Of a DNA stretch of 64,000 nucleotides, positions 14,172-22,432 are shown piece after piece. The stretch's first letter is position 1; every line of letters starts with the position of its first letter. The stretch lies in the IMG/VR virus record IMGVR_UViG_3300027985_001729, positions 1-64,000 of that record; one strand, given 5' to 3'. The translations under genes were made by a program, and so were the position numbers. This DNA comes from a virus. The notes under the pieces are model-generated. The model searched no databases, was not told the origin of the DNA, and was given only the letters and a program-made list of their open reading frames with translations.

Positions 14172-16900
14172 GCCGCAACAGCCACCAAACAAGAGCGCCG
14201 AGGAAGCAAGATCCGCCTCCTGTCGCGGGCCGGGTGCCGCCGCATGACCTGGACGCCGAGGCCGCGGTCCTCTCCGCGATCCTCCTGAGCCGCGACGCGT
14301 TGGATCGCGTGCTCGAGATCCTCAAGCCCGAGCATTTCTACAGCGACGCGAACGGTCGCATCTACGAGGCGGCCGTGCAGCTATCGAGCACCAGTACGCC
14401 GATCGATATCGTCTCGGTGGCGTCGTGGCTGCGCGATCGGGAGAAGCTCCAGCAGATCGGCGGCTCGAGCTATCTCGCGCAGCTCGCCGACGCGACACCG
14501 GCAGTGGCGCACGTTGGCGCGCATGCGCAGGTGGTCTTCGAGAAGTGGCGCTTGCGTCAGCTCATCGCGACCTGCCAGCGGATCGCGGCCGAGGGCTACG
14601 GCGACGTGGGCACGGTGCAGGAGTTCGTCGATCGCGCAGAGCAGGACGTTTACCAACTTGCCCACCGTGACAACAAGAGCAACGTCGTCCATGTGAAGGC
14701 AGCCATCCAGGGAGCGTTCGCGAAGATCAGCGCCGCTGCCGAACGCGGGGATCGGATCACTGGGATCTCTACGGGCTACGATCGATTCGACGCAAAGACC
14801 GCTGGCTTGCACCCGGGCGACCTCACTGTTGTCGCCGCTCGCCCTGGTATGGGAAAGACCTCGTTCGTGCTCAACATGGCGGTGAACGTGGCCACCCCAC
14901 CGCTCATGGACAATGGGCACGGTGAGACGGTCTTCGACTTGTCGAAGACCTATCACGGCGTCGTGGTCTTCTCTCTCGAGATGCCGCGCGAGCAGCTTGG
15001 TATGCGGATGTCGTGCGCGGAAGGCCGCGTCGACGTAGGCAAGGTGCGGCAGGGACAACTCCAGCCAGACGAATGGGACCGCATCACCGAGGCAGCTTCG
15101 TACCTCTCGAACTTGCCGATCTGGGTCGATGACACGCCGGCGATCACCTTGCTCGAGGTGAGAGCGAAGGTTCGGCGCATCCAAGCAGAATTCGATCGTC
15201 CAGCGACGGAAACGACCCCAGAGCAGAAGATCGGGCTGGTTGTCATCGACTACATCCAGCTCATGAAGGGGCCGGATGGGATCTCGAACAGGGAGCAGGA
15301 GATCAGCGCGATATCTCGAGGCCTGAAGCAGCTATCGAAAGAACTAGGCGTTCACGTCATTGGTCTGAGCCAGCTCAACCGGGCCGTTGAAACTCGGAGC
15401 ACAAAGGACAAGAGGCCTCAGCTATCGGACCTGCGGGAGTGCGTCGCGAGCTCGGAGTGGACCGCCGACCCACGCACAGGGGCGATACTATCGATGGCGG
15501 AGCTCGCGCATACGCGTTCCCCACGAGTTTATGGTCTCAACGGACAGATGCGATCCGTCGGCGCGACGGTGGCCGATGTTTGGTCGACCGGGAGCAAGGA
15601 CGTGCTCCGCGTTCGGACACGAACGGGCAGATCCCTGCGCTGCACGCACAACCACCCGCTGCTCACGGTGCAAGGGTGGCGCGCGGCTGGTGAGCTCAAG
15701 CTGGGCGATCACGTGGCGCTTGTGCGCTCGGTTCCCGAGCCAACCAGCCCTCGCAACCAGTACACGGACGACGAACTGAGACTTCTCGGATATCTCGTTT
15801 GCGACGGCTCGTACTCGAAGTGGCGGTCGGTGTCCTACGTGAAGGGCGACCCCGAGCTCGTGAGCGATATTTCCACGATCGTTGACCAGCGGTTTGAAAT
15901 CCCCGTGAAGCCGAAGCCGTGCAAGGGGAAAGCGAAGCAGGTCGAGTTTAGGATGGATCGATCTGGCCCCAACGCGAACGCGCTCATCGAATGGCTGAAA
16001 GAGATCGGCATCCATGGGCAAAAGACCGAGACGAAGGCTCTGCCGTGGAATGTCTTCGAGAGCGACAACAGAACGCTCGGGGTTCTGCTCGGGGCCACGT
16101 GGGCAGGCGATGGGACCGTGGTCGCGAGAAAGAGCGGGCGAGGTGGTCGGTTGAAGTTCACCAGCGTAAGCACGTCCCTGATCGACCAGGTATCCTGGAT
16201 GTTGTCGAGGCTCGGGATCGTGTGGTCGAAGAAGGGACCCTTTCGGAACACAAGGTCGAAGAAGGACCTGTACGAGCTCATTGTCGATGGGCGCGCCGAC
16301 GTGGCCAGATTCGCCAAGTTCGTACCTGTGCCAGGATCGAAAGGCAGAAAGCTCAAAAAGATCGTTGAGAGCAGGGGCAGGAAGGACAACACACAGCTCG
16401 GCAGGTTGCCGGTCGAAGTGACGAACGAGCTCGGAAGACGCGCGAAGGAATGTGGCGTTTCGTGGTCACAACTTGGCTACAGGTGCCAGGGCAAAGCGAT
16501 CGCTCCTGCTGACCTGCGGAGGTGCGCCGTGGCTCTCGACGCTGAAGAGCTTGCCAAGCTCGCGAGCGATAGCATCCTCTGGGATCCGGTCGTGAGCATC
16601 CAGCCCGACGGCGCGGAGGAGTGCTTCGACGCGCGTGTCCCCGCGACAGGATCGTTCATGGCGAGCGGCTTCTTCGTCCACAACAGCGGGGCGATCGAGC
16701 AGGATGCTGACATGATCGTCTTCATCTATCGCGACGAGTACTACAACCCCGAGACGACGAACGCGAAGGGGATCGCGGAGCTCATCATCGCCAAGCAGCG
16801 TAACGGTCCGACGGGCAAGGTCCTGACGCGCTTCACCTCGTCATGTACGCGTTTCGACAACCTGGCGCATGGCGATTATCCAGAGGAAGAAAGCGAATGA
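14168..16900 (+). CDS. dnaB: Replicative DNA helicase DnaB interrupted by an intein
   Basis: A 910-aa precursor. The GTG at 14168 overlaps the previous TGA (GTGA, as in neighbours) with AGGAG upstream; an ATG at 14132 is also possible. Residues 15-130 are the DnaB N-terminal domain (PHDLDAEAAVLSAILL). The RecA-like motor has Walker A ARPGMGKTS near residue 230 and Walker B LVVIDYIQLM. At residue 425 the helicase sequence SDLRE is cut by an intein (425-839) and resumes with SGAIEQDAD. Without the intein the protein is 495 aa, normal for DnaB. It unwinds DNA at the phage fork and is presumably loaded by the preceding initiator-like proteins. Confidence 0.95.
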   Translation: MSRNSHQTRAPRKQDPPPVAGRVPPHDLDAEAAVLSAILLSRDALDRVLEILKPEHFYSDANGRIYEAAVQLSSTSTPIDIVSVASWLRDREKLQQIGGSSYLAQLADATPAVAHVGAHAQVVFEKWRLRQLIATCQRIAAEGYGDVGTVQEFVDRAEQDVYQLAHRDNKSNVVHVKAAIQGAFAKISAAAERGDRITGISTGYDRFDAKTAGLHPGDLTVVAARPGMGKTSFVLNMAVNVATPPLMDNGHGETVFDLSKTYHGVVVFSLEMPREQLGMRMSCAEGRVDVGKVRQGQLQPDEWDRITEAASYLSNLPIWVDDTPAITLLEVRAKVRRIQAEFDRPATETTPEQKIGLVVIDYIQLMKGPDGISNREQEISAISRGLKQLSKELGVHVIGLSQLNRAVETRSTKDKRPQLSDLRECVASSEWTADPRTGAILSMAELAHTRSPRVYGLNGQMRSVGATVADVWSTGSKDVLRVRTRTGRSLRCTHNHPLLTVQGWRAAGELKLGDHVALVRSVPEPTSPRNQYTDDELRLLGYLVCDGSYSKWRSVSYVKGDPELVSDISTIVDQRFEIPVKPKPCKGKAKQVEFRMDRSGPNANALIEWLKEIGIHGQKTETKALPWNVFESDNRTLGVLLGATWAGDGTVVARKSGRGGRLKFTSVSTSLIDQVSWMLSRLGIVWSKKGPFRNTRSKKDLYELIVDGRADVARFAKFVPVPGSKGRKLKKIVESRGRKDNTQLGRLPVEVTNELGRRAKECGVSWSQLGYRCQGKAIAPADLRRCAVALDAEELAKLASDSILWDPVVSIQPDGAEECFDARVPATGSFMASGFFVHNSGAIEQDADMIVFIYRDEYYNPETTNAKGIAELIIAKQRNGPTGKVLTRFTSSCTRFDNLAHGDYPEEESE
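15440..16684 (+). other. DnaB intein, 415 aa, with LAGLIDADG-type endonuclease region
   Basis: Begins with Cys (CVASSEW) and ends with FFVHN before a Ser, so splice-site residues are Cys1, His-Asn and Ser+1. The block B motif is CTHNHPLLT. The two endonuclease motifs are LLGYLVCDGSY and LLGATWAGDGTV, which resemble the paired LAGLIDADG helices; acidic residues are present in both. The insertion point, inside SDLRE/SG of the helicase, is a known DnaB intein site. All splicing residues are intact, so splicing is expected. Confidence 0.93.
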
Positions 16901-17754
16901 CACACGTTGGAGTACCATCGAACTTCACCCGCGTGATGCGCGCCATGTTCATCGATGCTGGCCCGACGCGATCCGGGTGGGTCGTGCTCGAGACATGGAC
17001 CGATTACCAGAGCACGATCATCTTGCCAACGAGCGGCGGATGGTCTCCTCTTGACCAAGAGGACAGGTGGCTCGGGCCGACCATGGCGAGCGTGTGGAAC
17101 GATGGCGGAGTGGTGGGGATCGAGTACATCGACGGCGGTCTCTACGACCGCAAGCGCTGGCAACAACTGCTCGAGACGGGGAGGGTCGAAGGGGAGATCC
17201 GACGGATCGCCAAGTCGCGCGGGGGACGCGCGCCAGACCCGATGCCGTTCCGAGAGATGCCAGGGGCGCGACGAGCTTCTCCTCGAATCCTCTTCGCCGT
17301 TCCCGCGTCGAGTTGGCGCCTCCACCTGATGGGACGCAAGGACGCCAAGGACCAGGAGATTGAGGTGGTCGTGCGGCACCTCATCGGGAGGAAGGTCAAC
17401 CTCGGCCCGAGACTTGGCGAACAGCACGTCGTTGACGTGCCAGGGCTCGATAGCACCTCAAAGCCACACATATACGACGCAGCAGGTGGTGCGCTCGTGC
17501 TCACGAGCGTCATGCTCGGCGTCCAACTCATCGTCCCGGATGACGTTCGAGCGGCTCAGGAGCGAGCTCGAGCAGACGCGAGGCAGCGAAAAGCCATCGC
17601 GAAGACGTGCGCCGCGCTTGGGGTGGATCCAAGGCGCGCCAAGCTAGCAAACGGGGAGAGCGCCGTCCCAGAGCGGAGGAAGATGGCCAGAGGGCAGCGG
17701 GCAGGAAAGAGAGCCGTCTCTCAGAACACGAGGGACTTCAGGCGGAAGAAATGA
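16897..17754 (+). CDS. RuvC-like Holliday-junction resolvase / RNase H-fold nuclease
   Basis: A 285-aa protein; ATG 16897 overlaps the dnaB stop as ATGA. The fold is suggested by the ordered acidic residues of RuvC: D20 in FIDAGPTRSGWVVLE, E76 in VGIEYIDG and D194 in HIYDAAGGAL, plus a central KDAKDQEIEVVV segment like the RuvC helix before the last acid. The C-terminal 70 residues are Arg/Lys-rich and may bind DNA. It is longer than bacterial RuvC (about 170 aa) because of the basic tail and central insertion. Likely role: resolving branched replication or packaging intermediates. It is the last gene of the replication operon. Confidence 0.7.
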   Translation: MTHVGVPSNFTRVMRAMFIDAGPTRSGWVVLETWTDYQSTIILPTSGGWSPLDQEDRWLGPTMASVWNDGGVVGIEYIDGGLYDRKRWQQLLETGRVEGEIRRIAKSRGGRAPDPMPFREMPGARRASPRILFAVPASSWRLHLMGRKDAKDQEIEVVVRHLIGRKVNLGPRLGEQHVVDVPGLDSTSKPHIYDAAGGALVLTSVMLGVQLIVPDDVRAAQERARADARQRKAIAKTCAALGVDPRRAKLANGESAVPERRKMARGQRAGKRAVSQNTRDFRRKK

Positions 17755-17766
17755 ATCCAAAGAAAA

Positions 17767-17792
17767 CGGCGGGCTATTGGAGTAGCCCGCCG
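17767..17792. terminator. Hairpin terminator between converging operons
   Basis: CGGCGGGCTA (17767-17776) pairs perfectly with TAGCCCGCCG (17783-17792) around a 6-nt loop. Read on the minus strand it is followed by TTTTCTTT, so it ends leftward transcripts from 18929-17918; it lies 12 nt after the RuvC-like stop and may also stop the rightward replication operon. The 125 bp from here to 17918 show no gene; a TAATAC near 17842 is a possible -10. Confidence 0.75.
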
Positions 17793-17917
17793 CATTCAGT
17801 GAGACTGATTGCCGATCAGTTTGATTGAACCCGAACGTTTGTAATACTGTCCGAGGGGGACTTTTTTGTCAACCGGATTCTGCATGCGACTCTACACGCT
17901 GAAACAACGAACACCTT

Positions 17918-18244
17918 TCAGCGAAATCTCACGATTGCTGACCCAACGCGGACAAATCGCCCAGCCCGAAGAAGGTCGTCCACGTGCTCGAGCACAACTT
18001 CGTGTGACCACACCGTGTCCACGCCCGGGGTGAGGTCGCCGTTCTTGTCGGCGACAATCGCTGCCAACTCTTCGGGCTCTAGAGGCCCGTCGTCGCGAAG
18101 GATGTCCGCGATGAAGTCATCGATGGTCGCGTCGTCGCCAGGAGCGCGAGACACGGGTGCAGGAGGGTCAGGGATGGTTCCACTCCAAGAGAACCGTTCT
18201 CTCCTGTGAAGCCGTACCACATCGACGCGCCGATCTTTCAGCAT
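17918..18244 (-). CDS. Hypothetical protein
   Basis: A 108-aa acidic protein, second gene of a two-gene leftward unit. The middle (IDDFIADILRDDGPLEPEELAAIV) and the end (VLEHVDDLLRAGRFVRVGSAIVRFR) have the pattern of a small winged helix: helices followed by a hydrophobic hairpin. The first 35 residues are Arg/Pro-rich. No family recognised. It is 13 nt downstream of the 223-aa gene and precedes the hairpin terminator. Confidence 0.55.
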   Translation of the reverse strand: MLKDRRVDVVRLHRRERFSWSGTIPDPPAPVSRAPGDDATIDDFIADILRDDGPLEPEELAAIVADKNGDLTPGVDTVWSHEVVLEHVDDLLRAGRFVRVGSAIVRFR

Positions 18245-18257
18245 GATCAGGACTCCA

Positions 18258-18929
18258 TCAAATCATCGTGTAAGCTGCCGCATAGCCGGCCCCCTCGGCG
18301 ACGAGGAGCACCCGCATGCGCTCTCGAGCCACCGCGGACGAAGCCCTCTTTCCAGCGAAACGGAGCTCCCCCTTGCGTACGTCCATCACCGCCCGCTTCA
18401 TGGGCTTGTTGCTCGGCGTCTTGAGGTGTTCCATGAGGGCCACGGTGACGTCGACACGGGCTTGAGAAAGAGGCTCTCCGCGCATGTACAGCTTCACGAT
18501 GTGAGGCTCACCCTTGATGACGAGACCAACTTCGGGGTTGATGTGGATCGCCACGCGCTGCTCACGCCCAGATCCGAGGTCGATCGTACCACCAACGGGC
18601 CAGTCCTGCTGAGGTGGGATGAACGTTGTCGGCTCGACCTTTTTCACGAACCTCTTCCACCCCCTGACGATCTCCGGGAAGATGACGATGGCCCTCTTGT
18701 CGGTGATGCTTCCCACGAACTTGTCGAATTCATCGACCCCTTTCTTCCATTGGGACACGTCCACGATGAGCTCACGCACAGGCCTGTAGAAGTCGCTGAT
18801 GTTGGTGTCGAGGTGCTCCTTGTGATCCTGCACCTTCGCTACCTTCGTGGCCCCTGAGGCCAGCATCCAATCTACGAAATTCGTCATCGATGCCTGGATC
18901 AGCTCGACGCGGTTTCTGTGGTCGACCAT
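18258..18929 (-). CDS. Hypothetical protein with basic C-terminus
   Basis: A 223-aa protein. ATG 18929 is fixed by a GGAGG ribosome site 6 nt upstream. The sequence is a mixed helix/strand protein with a hydrophobic C-terminal segment (VLLVAEGAGYAAAYTMI) and no recognised motif. It is the first gene of a two-gene unit transcribed away from the small genes at 19.1-19.9 kb. Function unknown. Confidence 0.65.
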   Translation of the reverse strand: MVDHRNRVELIQASMTNFVDWMLASGATKVAKVQDHKEHLDTNISDFYRPVRELIVDVSQWKKGVDEFDKFVGSITDKRAIVIFPEIVRGWKRFVKKVEPTTFIPPQQDWPVGGTIDLGSGREQRVAIHINPEVGLVIKGEPHIVKLYMRGEPLSQARVDVTVALMEHLKTPSNKPMKRAVMDVRKGELRFAGKRASSAVARERMRVLLVAEGAGYAAAYTMI

Positions 18930-19099
18930 CGTTTCCTCCAAGTCTATGGAGCCAGTATGGATCCGCATACGCTGATGTCAATACACGGAGGTCATGAGGT
19001 GCATGGCGACCGATGAGGTTGACGTTTGCTCAGCGATGACCATCATGGGCATGTGGAATGTGACACCGAGCTGGAATATCAAGAACAAGTAGTGATGAC

Positions 19100-19474
19100 A
19101 TGGGGCAAGTGACGATGGCTGTGATGGTTGCTGTTGATGCTGGTGTGGCTCCCGATCATCTTGGCGACGAAGGGTGGAGCGCTTTGTTGTCGGAGTACAA
19201 GTATGATACTGGGCAGATCCCAGATCGACCTTGCAAAGACATGGACAAGTGGAACCTGATTGGCTTCTTGGTAGCAGTTGGTGGAAGCAAAAAAAATGGC
19301 TACCCTGGCCTGGACAAGCTATTCCCTCTCGATAACTTCTTGAGCGTCCATGAGTATAATATGTCATGCGTTCGTGCGAAGAATGAATGGGGAAAGTTTT
19401 CTGCGTGGGCTGCGATGAAGGGGTACACGTTCAACAAGCCCGGTCTATGGCTCGTCCAGATAGAAGTTGGGTGA
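19100..19474 (+). CDS. Hypothetical protein
   Basis: A 124-aa protein. Sequence is mixed alpha/beta with Trp-rich patches (DKWNLIGFLVAVGG, EWGKFSAWAAMKGY, GLWLVQIEVG) and composition less GC-rich than its neighbours. No convincing ribosome site is seen, so the start is uncertain. It heads a + strand group of three small genes ending at the 20.1 kb hairpin. The 170 bp before it hold no gene. Confidence 0.5.
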   Translation: MGQVTMAVMVAVDAGVAPDHLGDEGWSALLSEYKYDTGQIPDRPCKDMDKWNLIGFLVAVGGSKKNGYPGLDKLFPLDNFLSVHEYNMSCVRAKNEWGKFSAWAAMKGYTFNKPGLWLVQIEVG

Positions 19475-19477
19475 TCA

Positions 19478-19723
19478 ATGCGAATGGAAGGCGAATGCAA
19501 AATCACGCTGAACGGCGTGGACCGGAAGGTGTCCGAGCTCGACGACGGTGAAGTGTCCGCCGTCCTCGATTCGATCTTCGAGGACGAAGACTTCGTGGTC
19601 CTGTTCTTCGGCGTCGAGCAGGAGCCGACCGAAAACAACAAGGACTTTCTTGGGCGTCTGACGGCGGCATGCGTCAATTTCGTCGGGGTCCCCATGGTCG
19701 TCACCACCAACGAGGCCGCATGA
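19478..19723 (+). CDS. Small acidic hypothetical protein
   Basis: An 81-aa acidic protein, 3 nt after the previous stop, with its TGA overlapping the next ATG as ATGA. It contains an Asp/Glu-rich helix (VSELDDGEVSAVLDSIFEDEDF) and a hydrophobic C-terminus. No family recognised. Its coupling with the next gene supports expression. Confidence 0.5.
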   Translation: MRMEGECKITLNGVDRKVSELDDGEVSAVLDSIFEDEDFVVLFFGVEQEPTENNKDFLGRLTAACVNFVGVPMVVTTNEAA

Positions 19724-19929
19724 AGCTGCTCGCCTCCGTGATCGCTGAGTTGCAATCCGTCACAGGTCCACGCGCAGGGGTGGCGCAGCAAGTGGCCGAC
19801 TTTCTCCTCGACGCTGGTTCGGTGTGGCGCTGCGACGAGCACCCGCTGGAGCCACCGCATATTCGGCCGAGCGCGTCGGGGGACGGTGGCTACGATCTTC
19901 TGTGCCTTCGATGTGTCCAGAAAAATTGA
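19720..19929 (+). CDS. Small protein with Cys pairs
   Basis: A 69-aa protein starting at ATG 19720 (ATGA overlap). An N-terminal helix (LLASVIAELQSVTGPRAGVA) is followed by WRCDEHP and LLCLRCVQKN, so three cysteines and two or three histidines could hold one zinc. Resembles many small phage zinc-ribbon proteins, with no specific assignment. Confidence 0.5.
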   Translation: MKLLASVIAELQSVTGPRAGVAQQVADFLLDAGSVWRCDEHPLEPPHIRPSASGDGGYDLLCLRCVQKN

Positions 19930-20062
19930 GGCTCCGACACCTTGAGGCAGATGCCGGAGCCAAGGCAGCCAGGGAGGGTAGCTGCGTGGCGGACACCTAC
20001 ACCGTTCTGCCGAGGAAGGCAAAATGTTCTGCGCGTGGCGCTTCGCCCACGGCGTACAAAAG

Positions 20063-20116
20063 AAAAGAAGAGCGGGCGCCGCTGGCTTACGTTCCAGCGG
20101 CGCCCGCTCTTCTTTT
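20063..20116. terminator. Bidirectional terminator with 23-bp perfect stem
   Basis: Arms 20063-20085 and 20094-20116 are perfectly complementary over 23 bp with an 8-nt loop; the stem is flanked by AAAAGAAG and CTTCTTTT, so it has a T-tract on both strands. It lies between the rightward small genes (ending 19929) and the leftward membrane protein (ending 20136). No gene is seen between 19930 and 20062. Confidence 0.92.
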
Positions 20117-20135
20117 CAGTTGCGAGCGATGGTCG

Positions 20136-20474
20136 TCACGTTTTTCTTGGTGGGTCAAACGGCGGGGAGACCTTCGTGGACGTTTTGCCGCTCGACGGGT
20201 CACCTCCCCCAGACGCTTCTGGCTGGAGCATCTTCACCCGGTCGGCTGTGAACACGGTCCCGATCGCAGACAATGACAGCACGAGCACCCTCCTACAGAA
20301 GAGCAGGATGGTGGGTCCTGGGGAGAATGCGAGCAGCACTACGACCGAGCAAGCAACCACGATGCCGATGGCCTTCCAGCCGTCGATGGCAGGGTAGAGC
20401 TTTCGGATTCTGGCAGCGAGCCCAATCACGGCTGGAACGAGCACGAGCAATTTTGGATCGATCTGTAGCTCCAA
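20136..20474 (-). CDS. Small membrane protein, holin candidate
   Basis: A 112-aa protein if started at TTG 20474, which has GAGGTG 4 nt upstream; a longer frame begins at 20522 but runs past the ribosome site. Two or three hydrophobic segments are visible (LLVLVPAVIGLAARI, AIGIVVACSVVVLLAF, TILLFCRRVLVLSLSAIG) with a polar, Ser/Gly/Pro-rich cytoplasmic-type tail of 35 residues. Size, topology and phage context fit a holin, but no lysin lies next to it, so the call is tentative. Confidence 0.5.
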   Translation of the reverse strand: MELQIDPKLLVLVPAVIGLAARIRKLYPAIDGWKAIGIVVACSVVVLLAFSPGPTILLFCRRVLVLSLSAIGTVFTADRVKMLQPEASGGGDPSSGKTSTKVSPPFDPPRKT

Positions 20475-20542
20475 TGGACACCTCAACGCGTGGCGGTTAT
20501 GTTGACTCCGCTTCGGAACCAAAAACCAAAAAGGAGAAATTC

Positions 20543-20887
20543 ATGCCGTTTACACCTCCCGACCCGGGGATCCCCCAGCCGATGGTCGAAAAGATCCGCA
20601 ACGCCACGTACGACTACGACGTGGGCGGCGTCCGCATCTCGGATGGGACCATCCTGTCCCCAATGTTAGCGGCGTCGGGTGTGCCGCAGGTGGTCACGTG
20701 GGAGCTCGCAAGCCAAGAGGAGCGCGGCTCCTGCCCTGTGTTCAGACTCGACCACGAGGCCTTCGAGGTTCTGTCGAAGGGGGCGTGGAAGGACGGGTTC
20801 GTCGACCTGAACGGGCGCCTCTACAAGCTCGTCGCCACCGAAACGGAGATCGGTCTCTTCATCGCGAAGATCGAGGCCGTGCAGTGA
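20543..20887 (+). CDS. Hypothetical soluble protein heading the membrane-protein cassette
   Basis: A 114-aa protein; ATG 20543 is preceded by AAGGAGAAATTC, a strong ribosome site shared letter for letter with the lipoprotein gene at 26643. It is a beta-rich, acidic protein (DYDVGGVRISDGT, GFVDLNGRLYKLVATETEIG) with no signal peptide. Its stop overlaps the start of the first membrane protein (TGATG). No family recognised. Confidence 0.6.
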   Translation: MPFTPPDPGIPQPMVEKIRNATYDYDVGGVRISDGTILSPMLAASGVPQVVTWELASQEERGSCPVFRLDHEAFEVLSKGAWKDGFVDLNGRLYKLVATETEIGLFIAKIEAVQ

Positions 20888-21564
20888 TGCCGCGAGACGC
20901 GCCGGTCATCGTTGCGGGGTGGGTCGCCCAGTGCCTCGTCGCAGCGTTGGCCTGGCGCGTCTCGCGGCACAGCGTTCGCCATATACCGTTTGCTGCGTTC
21001 GCGACATTTGCGGCGGTGTCTGACCTTGTGCGGGCGGCCACGTCCTTCGCCATCCTCCATCCGTACCGCGCAGCGCATGGGGATGAGCCATACGTCGAGG
21101 TGGCGCGGGCGGCCTTCCACCTCGACCAGTCCCTGTTCATCTCCTACCCGATCGCCCTATTGGCCCTATGCGCCACGCTGCATTGGATGCGCGACTCCTG
21201 GGCGCACGCTGTCGGGCTCGTGGGGATGCTCGAGGCCGTCCTTGTGCTCGGGTACCCAGAGCTGCGCGGTCACGCCTTGGCCAGGGTCTACCTCGGGATA
21301 GACATTCTGTCCGTCGTGGGGATGGTTGGATTCGTGACGATGTGGTTGGTGCGGGGGACGTCAAGAGATCGATGTGTCATGTCCAACTTCATGATGGTCG
21401 GATATGCCACAGCGGAAACGGCAGCATGCGGTAGCGTCTTCGTCCACGGCGTCTTTGACAGGTGGTCAGACATTGCCCCCGTGTACCTCGGTCTTCAGTT
21501 CCTCGCCGTCGCCGCGCAAGGTATGTTGCTATGGCAGAGGAGGATGGCGGCACAAAAGAAATAG
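20887..21564 (+). CDS. Multi-pass membrane protein, paralogue A
   Basis: A 225-aa protein with about six or seven hydrophobic segments (e.g. VIVAGWVAQCLVAALAW, SLFISYPIALLALCATL, ILSVVGMVGFVTMWLV, LGLQFLAVAAQGMLLW). ATG 20887 overlaps the previous stop as TGATG. The segment order and several positions (HS/HR near the second helix; ETAACG versus ETCQVVG; AAQGMLLWQRR versus GAQGEWIWTHR) match the following protein, so the two look like a tandem duplication. No known transporter or sensor motif seen. Confidence 0.65.
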   Translation: MPRDAPVIVAGWVAQCLVAALAWRVSRHSVRHIPFAAFATFAAVSDLVRAATSFAILHPYRAAHGDEPYVEVARAAFHLDQSLFISYPIALLALCATLHWMRDSWAHAVGLVGMLEAVLVLGYPELRGHALARVYLGIDILSVVGMVGFVTMWLVRGTSRDRCVMSNFMMVGYATAETAACGSVFVHGVFDRWSDIAPVYLGLQFLAVAAQGMLLWQRRMAAQKK

Positions 21565-21581
21565 GGGACCATGGTTGGTGC

Positions 21582-22241
21582 ATGCGTGGTAATACAGCGC
21601 GCATGCTTCATTTGACGCTCTACACGCTTTCCTGCGTGACCATTGGTCTAGGCTTCTGGGTCGTAAAGCACCGGCGCGCGCACACCATCTGCGCATCTTT
21701 GTGGACCTGGGCGCTCGCCGTAGATGTTGCGATGCTCGCCCTGAGGCCATTGGCGATTCAGTTTTTCTGGGGGTGGTTGGCCTATACGGCGCTCACCGTT
21801 TCGTGGCCTGCCGCCGTCGCGGTCGCTGCGTGCTCGGTCCTCTGGAGGTCGAGGCGAGGTGCTGCCGCTGTGGCGCTGTCCTACATCACCGGGACGCTGG
21901 CCATCGCCGTGATCGCATGCCGCGGATGTGGCCTTGCTCGAATGGAGCTCGTCGAGGACGGATTCCTCGTGCTCCAAATAGTTTTCGTGGCGTTCGGTAT
22001 CGCTTCGGTCTATGCCCATCTTGCTGCGCGCAGGGGGTACTCACTCAGCGCTGGAGCTGTTACGTGGGCGGTCATTGTTGAGACGTGCCAGGTCGTCGGG
22101 CCGTACTGGTGGGGATGCTTTGCGCACTGGGATATGGCACGATGGTTGTATCTGGCCTTCTACGCCGTGCTCATTGGAGCACAAGGGGAATGGATATGGA
22201 CGCATCGTCCTGGCAGCAAATTCTCGAGGTCCTTCGGCTGA
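21582..22241 (+). CDS. Multi-pass membrane protein, paralogue B
   Basis: A 219-aa protein with about six or seven hydrophobic segments, similar in layout to the previous gene. ATG 21582 was taken; ATG 21603 (MLHLTLYTL) is an alternative that begins directly in the first membrane helix. Charged loops are short. The C-terminus ends in a basic tail (HRPGSKFSRSFG). It overlaps the next gene by 46 nt. Function unknown; possible superinfection-exclusion or lysis role by analogy with other phage membrane cassettes. Confidence 0.62.
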   Translation: MRGNTARMLHLTLYTLSCVTIGLGFWVVKHRRAHTICASLWTWALAVDVAMLALRPLAIQFFWGWLAYTALTVSWPAAVAVAACSVLWRSRRGAAAVALSYITGTLAIAVIACRGCGLARMELVEDGFLVLQIVFVAFGIASVYAHLAARRGYSLSAGAVTWAVIVETCQVVGPYWWGCFAHWDMARWLYLAFYAVLIGAQGEWIWTHRPGSKFSRSFG

Positions 22242-22432
22242 TGACAGGCGTCATCTTTTTGTGCGGCATGTCTATCGCCGGGGCGATCGTGATGCGGTCT
22301 GCGCGATCAAAGGCGTCAGATGATGCGGAGAGAAGTCTTCGTAGAAGGATGTCGAAGATCGAGCGCGACATGGAGGACCACATGCAGACCTCCGACCGCG
22401 CTTCTCATCCGCCACGGTCGAGGCGTGGCTAA
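22196..22432 (+). CDS. Small single-pass membrane protein with charged helix
   Basis: A 78-aa protein. ATG 22196 was preferred over ATG 22190 because AAGGGGA lies 7 nt before it. One membrane segment (TGVIFLCGMSIAGAIVM) is followed by a highly charged helix (SLRRRMSKIERDMEDHM) and a basic end. It closes the + strand cassette and converges with a leftward gene (4-nt overlap at 22429-22432). Could be a regulator or spanin-like partner of the membrane paralogues; unproven. Confidence 0.5.
   Translation: MDASSWQQILEVLRLMTGVIFLCGMSIAGAIVMRSARSKASDDAERSLRRRMSKIERDMEDHMQTSDRASHPPRSRRG

Noticed and set aside
17821-17847. Promoter TTGATT-15-TAATAC facing right
   Set aside because: Spacer is too short and the next + strand gene is more than 1.2 kb away behind two minus-strand genes; left as a note only.
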